NCBI RefSeq assembly: GCF_030811685.1
Contig: NZ_JAUSRF010000002.1
Coordinates: 124,001 to 188,000, forward strand
Length of the DNA stretch: 64,000 nucleotides
Direction of reading: 5' to 3'
DNA from: Neorhizobium huautlense
GTDB taxonomy: Bacteria > Pseudomonadota > Alphaproteobacteria > Rhizobiales > Rhizobiaceae
Shown here: piece by piece, positions 1 through 7,627 of the stretch
How positions within the stretch are numbered: the stretch's first letter is position 1
Layout: each line of letters begins with the position of its first letter
Notes under the pieces: model-generated
What the model was told of the DNA's origin: nothing
The model's input: only the letters and a program-made list of their open reading frames with translations
Database searches by the model: none
Made by a program: the position numbers and the translations under genes

Positions 1-26
1 TCAGACAGCATCAGTAGAGAGAACAG

Positions 27-1061
27 ATGACGAAATTTAAGCTCGAGTACATTTGGCTGGACGGCTACACCCCGGTTCCGAACCTTCGCGGTAAAACGCA
101 GGTCAAGGAATTCGATGCCTTCCCGACGCTGGAACAGCTGCCGCTCTGGGGCTTTGATGGTTCGTCCACGATGCAGGCCGAAGGCCGCTCGTCTGACTGT
201 GTTCTCAAGCCGGTCGCTCTTTATCCGGATCCGGCCCGCACCAATGGTGCGCTGGTCATGTGCGAAGTCATGATGCCGGATGGCGTCACGCCGCATCCGT
301 CCAACAGCCGTGCAACCATCCTCGACGACGAAGATGCATGGTTCGGTTTCGAGCAGGAATATTTCTTCTACGAGAACGGCCGTCCGCTCGGCTTCCCGGA
401 ACAGGGTTACCCGGCTCCGCAGGGTCCGTATTATTGCGGCGTCGGCTCTGCCAATGTCGGCCCGGTTGCCCGTGAAATCGTCGAGGAGCACCTGGATCTC
501 TGCCTTGCTGCCGGTATCAACCACGAAGGCATCAATGCCGAAGTGGCCAAGGGTCAGTGGGAATTCCAGATCTTCGGCAAGGGCTCGAAGCGCGCTGCCG
601 ACCAGATCTGGATGGCCCGTTACCTTCTGCAGCGCCTGACGGAACAGTACGGCATCGACATCGAATACCACTGCAAGCCGCTCGGCGACACCGACTGGAA
701 CGGCTCGGGCATGCACTGCAACTTCTCGACCAAGTACATGCGCGAAGTTGGCGGCAAGGAATATTTCGAAGCCCTGATGGCGCAGTTCGAAAAGAACCTC
801 GACGCACACATCGCCGTTTACGGTCCTGACAATGACAAGCGTCTGACCGGCAAGCACGAAACAGCTCCGTGGAACAAGTTCTCCTACGGCGTTGCCGACC
901 GTGGCGCCTCGATCCGCGTTCCGCATTCCTTCGTCAAGAACGACTACAAGGGTTACCTTGAAGACCGTCGTCCGAACAGCCAGGGCTGCCCTTACCAGAT
1001 CGCTTCCCAGGTTCTGAAGACGATCTCGGAAGTGCCGCTCGCAAAGTCGGCTGCCGCTTAA
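27..1061 (+). CDS. glnII: Glutamine synthetase, type II (GSII)
   Basis: This enzyme makes glutamine from glutamate, ammonia and ATP in the cytoplasm. The 344-residue length fits the short eukaryote-like GSII class found in rhizobia beside the usual GlnA. Family landmarks are WGFDGSST at residues 41-48, FGFEQEY at 106-112, and the ATP-binding segment KGQWEF at 175-180; DRRPNSQG lies near the C-terminus. A purine-rich GAGAGAAC stretch ends just before the ATG and serves as ribosome site. The promoter lies outside the window: only 26 bases precede the start. In rhizobia glnII is normally under NtrC/sigma-54 nitrogen control, which cannot be checked here. A strong hairpin terminator follows. Confidence 0.96.
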   Translation: MTKFKLEYIWLDGYTPVPNLRGKTQVKEFDAFPTLEQLPLWGFDGSSTMQAEGRSSDCVLKPVALYPDPARTNGALVMCEVMMPDGVTPHPSNSRATILDDEDAWFGFEQEYFFYENGRPLGFPEQGYPAPQGPYYCGVGSANVGPVAREIVEEHLDLCLAAGINHEGINAEVAKGQWEFQIFGKGSKRAADQIWMARYLLQRLTEQYGIDIEYHCKPLGDTDWNGSGMHCNFSTKYMREVGGKEYFEALMAQFEKNLDAHIAVYGPDNDKRLTGKHETAPWNKFSYGVADRGASIRVPHSFVKNDYKGYLEDRRPNSQGCPYQIASQVLKTISEVPLAKSAAA

Positions 1062-1082
1062 GTTTCTCAAGGCTTTCAAACA

Positions 1083-1116
1083 AAAACCGCCGCCTGTGAA
1101 AACGGGCGGCGGTTTT
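1083..1116 (+). terminator. Rho-independent terminator of glnII
   Basis: The hairpin AAACCGCCGCC / GGCGGCGGTTT has a short loop and ends in TTTT, starting 22 bases after the glnII stop codon. It also has an A-run on its left side, so it could work for the opposite-strand gene at 1141-1338 as well. Confidence 0.88.
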
Positions 1117-1140
1117 GTCGTTTCAGGTCTCTGCTTCCCG

Positions 1141-1338
1141 TCAGGCGGCGCCGGCCGGATCGCCGATCGGCAGAAGAGCGGGGTCGAGCGGCGGATCGTT
1201 GGGGTTCTTGCTGTCGCCGGGATCCTTCACCGGCGGAACCGGTGGTTTTTCCTGGACGCGGTCCGGAATGCCGGGTGTCGGCGTCGGGCCGCGCGGCGTG
1301 TCTGCTTCCGGTGTCGGGATCGGGTCGCGATTGGGCAT
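1141..1338 (-). CDS. Small proline/aspartate-rich protein
   Basis: This 65-residue protein of unknown function has no signal peptide or membrane segment. It is dominated by Pro, Asp and Gly, with repeats such as PTPTPG and PPVPPV, so it is probably disordered. A clear AAGGAGG ribosome site precedes the ATG. A similar protein of 67 residues is encoded at 26654-26857 (PEPPPIDEPEPD). Both have a candidate EcfG/RpoE2-type promoter about 35 bases upstream of the start, which hints at a shared stress-related role. That role is inference. Codon use looks normal for the window. Confidence 0.7.
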   Translation of the reverse strand: MPNRDPIPTPEADTPRGPTPTPGIPDRVQEKPPVPPVKDPGDSKNPNDPPLDPALLPIGDPAGAA

Positions 1339-1372
1339 GTCCTTGCCTCCTTGTCCTTGTTTTCAAAAGAAC

Positions 1373-1397
1373 AACCAGCGTGGCGGCCAGAGGTTCC
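1373..1397 (-). promoter_or_regulatory. Candidate EcfG/RpoE2-type promoter
   Basis: On the minus strand the sequence is GGAAC-N16-GGTT, with the -10 side 34 bases before the ATG of the proline-rich protein at 1141-1338. It fits the broad S. meliloti RpoE2 pattern (GGAAC, 18-19 bases, TT) but not the stricter CGTT -10. Confidence 0.4.
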
Positions 1398-1504
1398 CGA
1401 TCGTGATCGGGAGGCCGCTTATTTACCAATCCCCACATAACTGTCGTAAAACGCGAGTGATGCTGCATTTTCGATTCGACAAGAACACCGACATTCGTTA
1501 CCGG

Positions 1505-1516
1505 TTAAACGATTAA
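1505..1516. promoter_or_regulatory. Candidate LacI-family operator
   Basis: TTAAACGATTAA is an imperfect palindrome (TTAA-A-CG-A-TTAA) with the central CG typical of LacI-family operators. It lies about 40 bases before the LacI-type gene, so autoregulation of the whole operon is plausible. There is no second copy to support it. Confidence 0.3.
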
Positions 1517-1554
1517 TCACCTGCATTACTGTCCACTCGGCGAACGTTGCTTTG

Positions 1555-2631
1555 ATGTCACGTCAGAAACCTAGGCTTGCAAGAATCGCAGATGCCCTTG
1601 GCGTTTCCACCGCCACGGTTTCCAATGCGCTTTCCGGCAAGGGGCGCGTGTCGCCCGAGCTGGCGGAACGTATTCGCGCGACGGCGGCCGAGTTGGGTTA
1701 TGTACCAAGCGTCGCTGGCCGTGCGCTTCGCACCGGCCGCAGCGGCGTTCTGGGTCTGGTGCTTGCCGATATCAGCAACCCGCTGTTTCCGAAGCTCGCG
1801 CAGGCCATTGAAAACTCCGCCGCCAAGGTCGGCTATGGCATTCTGATCGCCGACTCCCATGGTGATGTGACGGCGCAGACGCAGGCGATCGAACGGCTGA
1901 TCGAACGTGGTGTGGATGGCATGATCGTCGTTCCGCGTCGCGGCACCTGGGTAACGGGTGCCAGCTGTCCGGTGGCTGTCATCGACAGCCCTTCGACGCC
2001 CGGCAACACGGTCGCCGCCGACCACTGGTCCGGCGGGCAGGGTCTTGGCCTTCATCTTTATTCCCTCGGGCATAAACATGTGCTGTTGCTCGGCAATAGC
2101 ACCGCATCGAACGTGCAGAACGACCGTCTCGGCGGCGTGAAGGCCGGTCTCGGCAGCGCCAAAGTCGAGACGATCTGGATCGAAAAGCTGGAGGCGCAGT
2201 CGGGGCAGGGCTGTTCGCTGGGCCTTGCCGAAGCGGTTGCGCGTGGCGTGACGGCAATTGCCGCCATTTCCGATCTGGTTGCCTTGCGCGCGCTCACCGA
2301 ATTGCAGCGCGCCGGTATTGCCGTGCCGGAAGATGTGAGTGTGACCGGTTTCGACGACCTGATCTGGTCCTCGGTGATCACGCCGGGTCTGACGACGATG
2401 CGCATGGATGTCGCGACCATCGCCGATATCGCCATCGCCGCCGTGCTCGATGCGATCAATCAACCCCATGTTGCCGGTTCACGCGGCACTGATGGCGATA
2501 CCGTGATCGCCAGCCAGCCGAAAGTGCCGATGGAACTGGTGGTGCGCCAGTCGACCGGACCGGCGAGAAAATCCGCATACCCAAACGATAATAAAACAGA
2601 CAACCTCACAGCAGGAGAACTTATACAATGA
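1555..2631 (+). CDS. LacI-family transcriptional regulator of the purine operon
   Basis: About 358 residues. An N-terminal LacI helix-turn-helix (ARIADALGVSTATVSNAL) with a hinge region is followed by a periplasmic-binding-like effector domain (VLGLVLADISNPLFP to VTGFDDL). A TTG at 1552 directly precedes the ATG; the ATG is chosen by codon preference, and no strong ribosome site is visible for either. The stop overlaps the start of the next gene (ATGA), so it is the first gene of an operon with an ABC importer, a nucleoside hydrolase and adenine deaminase. The effector is therefore probably a purine or purine nucleoside (inference). It likely represses its own operon through the palindrome at 1505-1516. 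Confidence 0.88.
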   Translation: MSRQKPRLARIADALGVSTATVSNALSGKGRVSPELAERIRATAAELGYVPSVAGRALRTGRSGVLGLVLADISNPLFPKLAQAIENSAAKVGYGILIADSHGDVTAQTQAIERLIERGVDGMIVVPRRGTWVTGASCPVAVIDSPSTPGNTVAADHWSGGQGLGLHLYSLGHKHVLLLGNSTASNVQNDRLGGVKAGLGSAKVETIWIEKLEAQSGQGCSLGLAEAVARGVTAIAAISDLVALRALTELQRAGIAVPEDVSVTGFDDLIWSSVITPGLTTMRMDVATIADIAIAAVLDAINQPHVAGSRGTDGDTVIASQPKVPMELVVRQSTGPARKSAYPNDNKTDNLTAGELIQ

Positions 2632-3659
2632 ACAAGGTCATGCTCGCATCGGGCGTCGCCCTGATGTTTTCCATGGGCGCTGCCCATTCGGCACTTGCGC
2701 AGGAAAAGACCCTGACGATTTCCGTCTATGCGCTGGCGCAGGACGAATACAAGAAGATCGTCTACACCCCGTTTGAAGAAAAATGCGGCTGCAAGCTGGT
2801 TGTCGAAACCGGCAACAGCGTCGAGCGCATTGCCAAGATGGATGCCAACAAGGCCAATCCGGTGGTCGACATGGCCGTTGTCTCGATGGCGGATGCTCTG
2901 TCGGCAGCACGTGCCGGCCTGATCGACACGATCGATACGTCGAAGATCGCCAGCTTCAACGATCTCTACGACATCGCCAAGGACCCGAATGGCGACGGCA
3001 TGAGCATCGGTTACACCTTCTATGCCACCTCGATCGCTTACCGCAGCGACAAGATGAAGATCGAAAGCTGGGCCGACCTCCTGAAGCCGGAATATGCCGC
3101 GCATATCGCATGGCCTAACGTCACCACCAATCAGGGCCCGCCGTCGCTCTATATGCTGGGCCTCGCGCTGGGCAAGGATACGCCGGATCTGGCCGCCCCG
3201 ATCGAAGCCGTTGGCGCCGCCAAGGACGACATCGTCACCTTCTATGAAAAGTCGTCGCAGCTGGTTCAGCTGATGCAGCAGGAAGAAATCTGGGCAGCGC
3301 CGATCGGCCGCTTCACCTGGGCGCCTTTCTCCAAGCTCGACATGCCGATCGCATGGGCGACGCCGAAGGAAGGCCAGACCGGCGGCATGAACGTCATGAT
3401 CGTCACCAAGAATTCCAAGAACCGCGATCTGGCGCTTGAGTTCATGGATTTCTGGCTGTCCGCTGACACGCAGTCGAAGCTGGCCGAAGCGCTGATCGAC
3501 AGCCCGGCCAACAAGGAGGCCAAGGTTTCCGAAGCGGCTGCCAAGAACCTCACCTATGGCGAGGAAACCGCCAAGAGCCTGAAGCTGATCCCGTCGGCCA
3601 CCTCTCTCGACAACCGTGCCGGCTGGCTGAAGAGCTGGAACGAGAAGGTCGGGCAGTAA
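2628..3659 (+). CDS. ABC importer periplasmic solute-binding protein (family 1, PotD-like)
   Basis: 343 residues with a Sec signal peptide; cleavage is likely after SALAQ near residue 25. The mature domain is that of the extracellular solute-binding protein family 1 group used with spermidine/putrescine- and iron-type permeases. It delivers a solute to the permeases encoded at 4022-5658. The start overlaps the LacI stop by four bases, and AGGAG precedes it. The operon context (nucleoside hydrolase and adenine deaminase downstream) suggests a purine nucleoside or related base as substrate, which would be unusual for this transporter class. The sequence alone does not prove the substrate. A long palindromic repeat separates this gene from the permeases. 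Confidence 0.9.
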   Translation: MNKVMLASGVALMFSMGAAHSALAQEKTLTISVYALAQDEYKKIVYTPFEEKCGCKLVVETGNSVERIAKMDANKANPVVDMAVVSMADALSAARAGLIDTIDTSKIASFNDLYDIAKDPNGDGMSIGYTFYATSIAYRSDKMKIESWADLLKPEYAAHIAWPNVTTNQGPPSLYMLGLALGKDTPDLAAPIEAVGAAKDDIVTFYEKSSQLVQLMQQEEIWAAPIGRFTWAPFSKLDMPIAWATPKEGQTGGMNVMIVTKNSKNRDLALEFMDFWLSADTQSKLAEALIDSPANKEAKVSEAAAKNLTYGEETAKSLKLIPSATSLDNRAGWLKSWNEKVGQ

Positions 3660-3755
3660 GCTTCTTTGATTGGGGCAAGTTGCCCCAGCCCTTTCTCCGT
3701 GAATTGGGGGGAGGCAATCGCATATGGAATTGAGCTGGTGCCGCTTGCTCCCTTC

Positions 3756-3898
3756 GATCTCCCCCCTTGAGGGGGAGATGTCACCGAAAGGTGACAGAGG
3801 GGGGGAAACAACGGTGCGGCAGACGGGGCGAAAGCGCTTTAGCGCCAGGATCACCCCCCTCTGTCCTGCCGGACATCTCCCCCTCAAGGGGGGAGATC
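3756..3898. repeat. Two-armed palindromic intergenic repeat, copy 1
   Basis: The left arm contains ATCTCCCCC/GGGGGAGAT and the hairpin TGTCACC-GAAA-GGTGACA. The right arm is an inverted partner with TGTCC/GGACA in place of the second hairpin. A conserved centre (AACGGTGCGGCAGA ... AGCGCC) separates them. Related copies are at 13054, 20109, 38691 and 43721. The left flank (GGTGCCGCTTGCTCCC) is also shared. It lies between a binding-protein gene and its permease gene. Confidence 0.9.
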
Positions 3899-3924
3899 GG
3901 CTGGGGCAACGCATTGACAAATAT

Positions 3925-3972
3925 CTTCCCCCGCTTGCGGGGAGAAGGTGCCGGTAGGCGGATGAGGGGCGG
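3925..3972. repeat. RIME-like intergenic palindrome
   Basis: CCCCGCTTGCGGGG followed by AGAAGGTGCCGGTAGGCGG and ATGAGGGGC matches the general form of rhizobial intergenic mosaic elements. A related, longer block is at 37221-37388. It sits directly after repeat copy 1. Confidence 0.65.
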
Positions 3973-4021
3973 GCCTCATTTGCGACGGCAGATATCGAAC
4001 GACACCGAAGAAAGACAAAAT

Positions 4022-4879
4022 ATGTTCCAAAACAGGGCCGAGGCCCTCGCACTGGCATTGCCGGCCGCGCTGTTCGCAGCAGCGGTCTTCATTGCGCCGG
4101 TGGTGATCCTCCTCTCCGATGGTTTCAGGGCGCCCGGCGGCGGCTGGACGATTTCGGCCTATACCGAATTTTTCTCCAGCTCGCTCAATCAGGCGGTCTT
4201 CCTGCGCACGCTGAAGCTCGGTGTGCTTGTCACCATCGTGGCGGCGGTCATCGGTTATGCGGCGGCATTCGCCATCGTCAGCCTTGAACCGGGCAAAAAG
4301 GGCAAGGTTACTGGCCTCATCGTGCTGCCGCTGATGATTTCGCCGGTCGCGCGTACCTATGCCTGGATCGTCATTCTCGGCCGCACCGGCATCGTCAATC
4401 AGGCGTTTCAGGCGCTGGGTATCAGTGAAGCGCCGTTGCGCATCCTGTTTTCGGAAACCGCCATCTTCATCGGCCTGTTGCAGCTTTTCCTGCCGCTGAT
4501 GATCATCTCGCTGATCTCGGCGCTTGAAAACATGCCGAAGGATGCCATTCCGGCGGCCCGCGTGCTGGGTGCCAACTGGTTCCAGGTGTTCTGGAAGGTC
4601 ATCCTGCCGCTCACCAAGGAAGGTGTCGTCATCGGTGGCACGCTGGTCTTCACCGGCTGCCTCACCGCCTATATCACGCCTGCCATTCTCGGTGGCTCCA
4701 AGGTGCTGATGCTGGAAACGCTGCTGTACCAACAGGTGACGGTTTCGAACAACTTTGTCGCCGCCAGCGTCATCGCGCTGATCCTCATCGTCATGAGCTT
4801 TGCCGCCAACATTCTGCTGAAACGTGTCGCCACCGCGCGCAACAAGACAATGCGCAATACCAAGGGGACCGCACAATGA
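4022..4879 (+). CDS. ABC transporter permease (PotB-like)
   Basis: 285 residues with about six membrane segments; the first is near residues 8-30. It has the inner-membrane BPD permease fold, with the EAA-type loop at 'ENMPKDAIPAARVLGANWFQ' that contacts the ATPase. The reading frame stays open upstream to 3767, but that part is repeat DNA; the ATG at 4022 is preceded by GAAGAAAGA and begins the typical N-terminus. It pairs with the permease at 4876 (four-base ATGA overlap) and the ATPase at 5651. Together with the binding protein it forms the importer of the purine-type operon. Confidence 0.88.
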   Translation: MFQNRAEALALALPAALFAAAVFIAPVVILLSDGFRAPGGGWTISAYTEFFSSSLNQAVFLRTLKLGVLVTIVAAVIGYAAAFAIVSLEPGKKGKVTGLIVLPLMISPVARTYAWIVILGRTGIVNQAFQALGISEAPLRILFSETAIFIGLLQLFLPLMIISLISALENMPKDAIPAARVLGANWFQVFWKVILPLTKEGVVIGGTLVFTGCLTAYITPAILGGSKVLMLETLLYQQVTVSNNFVAASVIALILIVMSFAANILLKRVATARNKTMRNTKGTAQ

Positions 4880-5658
4880 TGGCCCGTAACCTTTTCATCC
4901 CGATCACGCTCGGCCTGGTCATCACCTTCCTGATCGGCCCGTTCCTGATCATCGTCGCCGCCTCGTTTTCGGCCGGCGAAACACTGGCCTTTCCGCCGCA
5001 GGGCTTTTCTCTGCGCTGGATCGCCAAGGTCTTCACCGTCGAAAGTTTCCGCGACAGTTTCTACATGTCGATGTTTCTCGCCATCGGCGGCACGCTTGCG
5101 GCCCTGATCCTCGGCATTCCTGCCTCCTACGCGCTGTCGCGCTACAAGCTGCCGGGGGCGGAAACCATCCGCACCATCGTCTCCGCGCCGATCATCGTGC
5201 CCGGCATCATCGTCGGTCTGTCGCTCCTGCGTTACATCGTCGTACCGTTTCAGGTCGGCATCACGCTGGCGCTGTTTCTGGCGCATACGGCATTGATCCT
5301 GCCCTATGCGGTGCGTGTCGTCTCGGCCAGCCTCGGCAACCTGCGCTCCGATATCGAGGAAGCGGCGGTGCTGCTCGGCTCGTCGCGTCTCGGTGCCTTC
5401 TTCCGTGTCGTGCTGCCGAACATCCGCGGCGGCATCATGTCGGCCTTCATTCTCGGTTTCGTCACCTCGTTCAATCAGGTGCCGGTCTCGCTGTTTCTTT
5501 CGGGTCCCGGTGTGCGCACACTGCCGGTCGACATGATCGCCTATATGGAAATCGTCTTCGACCCCTCCGTCGCAGCCCTCTCCGCGCTGCTCGCCTTCAT
5601 GTCCATCGGCATCGTTTTCCTCGCCGAACGTTTTCTGGGGTTCTCCCGTTATGTCTGA
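4876..5658 (+). CDS. ABC transporter permease (PotC-like)
   Basis: 260 residues and about six transmembrane helices. This is the second permease subunit of the same importer. The EAA-type motif appears at 'DIEEAAVLLGSSRLGAFFRV'. Its start overlaps the first permease and its stop overlaps the ATPase gene by eight bases, so translation of all three is probably coupled. The substrate is unproven; context suggests a purine nucleoside. Confidence 0.9.
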   Translation: MMARNLFIPITLGLVITFLIGPFLIIVAASFSAGETLAFPPQGFSLRWIAKVFTVESFRDSFYMSMFLAIGGTLAALILGIPASYALSRYKLPGAETIRTIVSAPIIVPGIIVGLSLLRYIVVPFQVGITLALFLAHTALILPYAVRVVSASLGNLRSDIEEAAVLLGSSRLGAFFRVVLPNIRGGIMSAFILGFVTSFNQVPVSLFLSGPGVRTLPVDMIAYMEIVFDPSVAALSALLAFMSIGIVFLAERFLGFSRYV

Positions 5659-6676
5659 TCCAAATTTCCTCACCCTCGAAAACCTGACGCTTGCCTACGG
5701 TGACACCGTTGCCGTCAAGGACCTGAACCTCACCATCGGCAAGGGCGAACTCGTCGCTTTTCTCGGGCCATCGGGCTGCGGCAAGACCACGACCATGCGC
5801 GCAATCGCCGGCCTGCTCTCGCCCGCTTCCGGCCATGTGAAGCTGGATGGAGCGGATATCACCCGCGTTTCGGCCAACAAGCGCAATGTCGGCCTGATGT
5901 TCCAGTCCTACGCGCTGTTTCCGCATCTGTCGGTGTATGAAAACGTCGCCTTCGGTCTGCGTTTGAAAAAGACGCCGGCGGCCGAACTCGACAAGCGCGT
6001 GCGTGCCGGCATCACCTCCGTCGGCCTCTCCGATTATGCCGATCGCAAGCCGGGCGAACTTTCGGGCGGCCAGCAGCAGCGCGTCGCTTTGGCCCGCTCG
6101 ATGGTGATGGAACCAAAGGTTCTCCTGCTCGACGAGCCGCTGTCCAACCTCGATGCCCGCCTGCGCCTCGACATGCGCTCCGAACTGCAGCGCGTGCAGA
6201 AGGAAACCGGCGTGACGATGATTTTTGTCACACACGATCAGGGAGAGGCACTTTCTTTGGCTGATCGCATTGTTGTGATGAAGCGTGGTGCTATAGAACA
6301 GATAGGATCACCGGAAGATATCTATAACCGCCCCACTTCCGCCTTCGTTGCAGACTTCGTTGGCTTCGAGAATATCTTCGAACTTTCAGACGGACGACTG
6401 AAGACCCCCAAGGGTCCGGTCGAACTTTCCGGACCAGTCCCGATAGCGGCGGGACTGGCCTGGCGGCCGCGCATGGTAACCCTGGGCTCAGGTCCTTTCC
6501 AGGGAACCGTGCGCGGTGCATCCTTTGCCGGCAACAGCCGCGAATACCTGCTCGATACGCCACTTGGGCCCATCAAGGCCGAAGTCGATGCTGCCCTGCC
6601 GCCGCATGAACTGGGTGCCGAACTGGCTTTCGATCTGCCGGTCGGTACGGCTGCACAGCTTAGCACGTTCGGGTAA
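5651..6676 (+). CDS. ABC transporter ATP-binding protein (PotA-like)
   Basis: 341 residues. Walker A GPSGCGKTT, signature LSGGQQQR, Walker B VLLLDEP and the switch His in FVTHDQ are all intact. A C-terminal TOBE-like domain (from about residue 245) is typical of the PotA/MalK type. It powers the importer formed by the permeases at 4022-5658. Fifteen bases separate it from the nucleoside hydrolase gene. Confidence 0.93.
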   Translation: MSDPNFLTLENLTLAYGDTVAVKDLNLTIGKGELVAFLGPSGCGKTTTMRAIAGLLSPASGHVKLDGADITRVSANKRNVGLMFQSYALFPHLSVYENVAFGLRLKKTPAAELDKRVRAGITSVGLSDYADRKPGELSGGQQQRVALARSMVMEPKVLLLDEPLSNLDARLRLDMRSELQRVQKETGVTMIFVTHDQGEALSLADRIVVMKRGAIEQIGSPEDIYNRPTSAFVADFVGFENIFELSDGRLKTPKGPVELSGPVPIAAGLAWRPRMVTLGSGPFQGTVRGASFAGNSREYLLDTPLGPIKAEVDAALPPHELGAELAFDLPVGTAAQLSTFG

Positions 6677-6691
6677 GGGCGGAGCAGGCGC

Positions 6692-7627
6692 ATGGGTGTG
6701 TGGATCGATACCGATATGGGTTTTGACGACATCGCCGCCATCATGGTGGTCGATGCCGCAGCCCGTTCGCGGCCTGAATTTTCCATCGACGGTATATCGC
6801 TGGTACTCGGCAATGCGCCGCTTGACCGGGTGAAGCGCAATGCGGCCGGCGCTGTGCAGGCTTTTGGCTGGCGGTTTCCGGTCTATTCGGGACGCGCCCT
6901 GCCGGTTCTGGGCAAACTCGAAACGGCCACATCCATCCTCAGCGATCATGGCATGCCGACTGCCGGCCAACGCCTGCCGGATGTTGCCGTGCCCGCCATG
7001 GGCGATGCCTTCGAAGCCCTGTGCCGCTGGCTGGAAGGCGAGGGGCCGAAACGTATTCTGGCGCTTGGCCCACTCACCAATATCGCAGCTGTTGCGCTGG
7101 CAAGGCCCGATCTTGCCGCGCGTATCACCGATCTTGTCTGGATGGGTGGGGCGGTCACGGCCGGCAATCACACGGCGTCGGCCGAGTTCAACGCCTTTGC
7201 CGATCCTGAAGCGATTGCCATCGTTCTTTCGCACGGCATTCCGTTCCGGATGGTCGATCTCGATCTCTGCCGTCAGGTTCTGGCAACGCCTTCGGATGTC
7301 GCGCCGGTTCGTGCGGCAGGCGGGCGTAATGCGGCTCTCATCGCCGATCTGCTCGACGGTTTCATCGCCATTGCCACCAGCCGTGGCCGCCCCGCCATGG
7401 CACTTTACGATGCCGTCGCGGCCGTCGCCTTTATCGACGAAAACCTTGTCGGATGGCGCCCTGCGCGCATTGATGCCGAACTGGCCGGCACTTTCACGCG
7501 CGGTCGCACCGTCGTGGAAACGCGATCCGGCAAGGCTGAATTCAACGCCGCCTATGCGGCCACTATTGCGGTCGACCCTGCGCGGTCGATCATTCTGGAA
7601 ACATTGCGACTGGAGGGAAGCCGTTGA
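6692..7627 (+). CDS. Nucleoside hydrolase (IUNH family)
   Basis: 311 residues. It should cleave the N-glycosidic bond of a nucleoside, releasing base and ribose in the cytoplasm. The N-terminal calcium-binding aspartate cluster IDTDMGFDD and the SAEFNAFADPEA segment are both present. The position that usually reads HD near residue 245 reads YD here (LYDAVAAV), so the histidine used as general acid in many members is replaced by tyrosine. Its stop overlaps the TTG start of adenine deaminase. Context suggests adenosine or another purine nucleoside, with the adenine passed to the next enzyme (inference). Confidence 0.85.
   Translation: MGVWIDTDMGFDDIAAIMVVDAAARSRPEFSIDGISLVLGNAPLDRVKRNAAGAVQAFGWRFPVYSGRALPVLGKLETATSILSDHGMPTAGQRLPDVAVPAMGDAFEALCRWLEGEGPKRILALGPLTNIAAVALARPDLAARITDLVWMGGAVTAGNHTASAEFNAFADPEAIAIVLSHGIPFRMVDLDLCRQVLATPSDVAPVRAAGGRNAALIADLLDGFIAIATSRGRPAMALYDAVAAVAFIDENLVGWRPARIDAELAGTFTRGRTVVETRSGKAEFNAAYAATIAVDPARSIILETLRLEGSR

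Noticed and set aside
2460..4058. A 532-residue minus-strand reading frame.
   Set aside because: It is antisense to the binding-protein gene and the repeat block; composition reflects GC-rich third positions, and there is no family motif.
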